In this document: piece by piece, positions 6,609 to 7,530 of the stretch
Position numbering within the stretch: the first letter of the stretch is position 1
Layout: each line of letters opens with the position of its first letter
DNA from: Ignavibacteria bacterium UBA961
GTDB taxonomy: Bacteria; Bacteroidota; Ignavibacteria; Kapaibacteriales; UBA961
Direction of reading: 5' to 3'
Assembly (NCBI GenBank): GCA_002293005.1
Contig: DBCJ01000052.1
Coordinates: 1,192 to 8,721 of the forward strand
DNA: 7,530 nt
Notes under the pieces: model-generated
Databases searched by the model: none
Told to the model about the DNA's origin: nothing
Seen by the model: the letters and a program-made list of their open reading frames with translations, nothing else
Program-made: the position numbers and the translations under genes

Positions 6609-6616
6609 TATCTTTG
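6609..6616 (+). promoter_or_regulatory. Candidate Bacteroidota-type -7 promoter element for rlmB
   Basis: TATCTTTG matches the TAnnTTTG consensus used by the primary sigma factor of Bacteroidota. It lies 67 nt before ATG 6684 on the rlmB strand, in the divergent queF-rlmB gap. A good TTTG -33 element at the right spacing is not seen (TTTC at 6583-6586 is the nearest), so support is the -7 match and position alone. If real, transcription would start near 6622. Confidence 0.4.
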
Positions 6617-6631
6617 TGCGGTGAAACAAAC

Positions 6632-6648
6632 GCCTTCTGAAGGGAGGC
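6632..6648 (+). other. Hairpin or palindrome in the queF-rlmB divergent region
   Basis: GCCTTC (6632-6637) can pair with GGAGGC (6643-6648) around a 5-base loop, with one G-T wobble, in the predicted rlmB leader. The same stretch contains the 11-base palindrome CCTTC-T-GAAGG (6633-6643), so it could equally be a protein-binding site between the divergent promoters. It is too short to assign a role. Confidence 0.25.
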
Positions 6649-6683
6649 AAAGGCTTGTAAAAATACGGGTTTTCTGCGAATTA

Positions 6684-7448
6684 ATGAAGAATACAACTGG
6701 TCATTATCTCTATGGCAGACGCGCTGTCATCGAAGCGCTCAATGCAGGCAGAGAAATCGAGAAGATTTTTGTGCAATATGGCGCCTCCGGCGATGCAATT
6801 GAAGAAATACGAATGAAGGCAAGGCAGTCAAATGTAGCTTGCGCAATTGCCGATAAAATGAAATTCAATGACATGGAACGCCGCATCCCTCTTGAAAGAG
6901 GGTCTTCACAAGGAGTGATTGCACTTACAACAATGATCGATTATCTGGATCTTTTCGATCTTCTCGATGCTGGATTGTCAGGGATGCCAAATCCACTAAT
7001 CATTGCACTAGATGAAATCAATGATCCTCATAATGTTGGTGCAATAGCTCGATCTGCTGAATGTGCAGGTGCTTCAGGCATGATCATTCCTACGGAAAAT
7101 TCAGCTCCAATCACTCCTGCGACCTTTAAATCTGCTGCCGGAGCAATGGAATTCCTCCCTGTTTCCAAGGTGGATTCACTCGTCGTTGCTCTTCGCAATT
7201 GCAAAGCTGCGGGTTATGAAATCATTGGAACCGATGGATCTGCTGAACTCAATTATACTGAAATGGGCATTTTCTCAGCTCCAACCATTCTCGTTATTGG
7301 TAGCGAAGGCAAAGGTATGAGACCTGCCATCCGCAAAGAATGCACCAAACTGATTCGCATTCCAATGCATGGCAATGTGGAATCTCTGAATGCTTCCGCC
7401 GCCGCATCCATCATATTGTTTGAAAGGGTCAGACAAGCGAGTTTGTGA
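6684..7448 (+). CDS. rlmB: 23S rRNA (guanosine-2251-2'-O)-methyltransferase RlmB (TrmH/SpoU family)
   Basis: This knotted SPOUT enzyme transfers a methyl group from S-adenosylmethionine to the 2'-OH of G2251 in the P loop of 23S rRNA. From ATG 6684 it has 254 residues, the usual RlmB length. The N-terminal substrate-binding domain (about 6-82) begins YLYGRRAVIEAL and ends SSQGVIAL. The catalytic domain shows motif 1 LDEINDPHNVGAIARSAE (109-126, with Asn117 and Arg123), motif 2 LVIGSEGKGM (203-212) and motif 3 IPMHGNVESLNASAAA (226-241). Position 237 is Ala where Val is common in NVS. The frame stays open upstream to 6474, but that part is antisense to queF and lies outside the family's normal N-terminus. 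The ribosome site is weak. TrmH-group relatives that modify tRNA are the alternative, less likely given the N-terminal domain. Confidence 0.9.
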   Translation: MKNTTGHYLYGRRAVIEALNAGREIEKIFVQYGASGDAIEEIRMKARQSNVACAIADKMKFNDMERRIPLERGSSQGVIALTTMIDYLDLFDLLDAGLSGMPNPLIIALDEINDPHNVGAIARSAECAGASGMIIPTENSAPITPATFKSAAGAMEFLPVSKVDSLVVALRNCKAAGYEIIGTDGSAELNYTEMGIFSAPTILVIGSEGKGMRPAIRKECTKLIRIPMHGNVESLNASAAASIILFERVRQASL

Positions 7449-7450
7449 TC

Positions 7451-7530
7451 ATGAGAATCATCTGTCTTACCGAAGAAACAACTGAAACTCTCTATGCAAT
7501 AGGTGCCGATGAACTCATCGTCGGCATCTC
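7451..7530 (+). CDS. BtuF-like cobalamin/metal-complex-binding protein, N-terminus (partial)
   Basis: ATG 7451 opens a frame that runs off the right edge after 26 complete codons. The visible protein, RIICLTEETTETLYAIGADE then LIVGIS, matches the first strand and helix of the helical-backbone metal receptor family (BtuF/FepB, COG0614), especially the 'SLTEETTExLYxLG' form annotated as cobalamin-binding protein. No signal peptide precedes the domain: the first strand begins at residue 2. It may therefore be a cytoplasmic family member, or the start may be misjudged; GTG 7445 is in frame but adds only two residues. It begins 2 nt after the rlmB stop, so the two genes are probably co-transcribed. 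The identification rests on 26 residues and no ligand-binding residues can be seen. Confidence 0.6.
   Translation, partial: MRIICLTEETTETLYAIGADELIVGI

Noticed and set aside
6474..6683. 70-residue N-terminal extension of RlmB
   Set aside because: Most of it is the reverse complement of queF, and the family N-terminus (YLYGRRAVIEAL) starts just after ATG 6684.
6599..6683. preQ1 riboswitch upstream of queF
   Set aside because: No stem plus A-rich tail matching the known preQ1 aptamers is visible by eye on the minus strand; a covariance search would be decisive.

Overview
The window looks like ordinary chromosome from an AT-leaning Gram-negative bacterium, most likely in the Bacteroidota/Chlorobi/Ignavibacteria/Kapabacteria neighbourhood. 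The reasons are two lipoproteins with clear lipoboxes, one of them DUF6438-like, a LepB of the 'PTGSMENT' type, a three-helix CdaA, a unimodal QueF, and a TAnnTTTG-type -7 promoter element. The lineage call is an inference from protein style; no rRNA or other marker is present. I see no tRNA, rRNA, insertion sequence, phage gene, CRISPR array or origin. Gene density is very high and no stretch over 300 bases lacks a gene.

Layout. From 6598 down to 1 everything runs on the minus strand, in this order: queF, queD, gltX, an unknown lipoprotein, a sigma-54-dependent response regulator, a DUF6438-like lipoprotein, lepB (signal peptidase I), cdaA (diadenylate cyclase) and the first 31 codons of a pcm-like gene. 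Spacing is operon-like: 1 nt (queF/queD), 20 nt (queD/gltX), a 4-nt ATGA overlap (gltX/lipoprotein), about 81 nt (lipoprotein/regulator), 1 nt (regulator/DUF6438), 26 nt (DUF6438/lepB), 11 nt (lepB/cdaA) and 49 nt (cdaA/pcm). An 85-bp divergent promoter region separates queF from the plus-strand pair rlmB (23S rRNA G2251 2'-O-methyltransferase) and the start of a BtuF-like cobalamin-binding protein.

How the genes fit together. The right half concerns translation and RNA modification: QueF and QueD act in the queuosine pathway, GltX charges tRNA-Glu, and RlmB methylates 23S rRNA. The left half concerns the envelope and signalling: an orphan NtrC-type regulator lies between two lipoproteins, followed by the secretory signal peptidase, the c-di-AMP synthase and a protein-repair methyltransferase.

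The most distinctive part is the regulator. It probably starts at TTG with a very G-rich Shine-Dalgarno that is partly inside a perfect hairpin, and a 27-codon open frame overlaps its start. The protein carries a GSFSGA variant of the sigma-54-contact loop and a modified receiver loop. I found no convincing wholly new multi-gene system.
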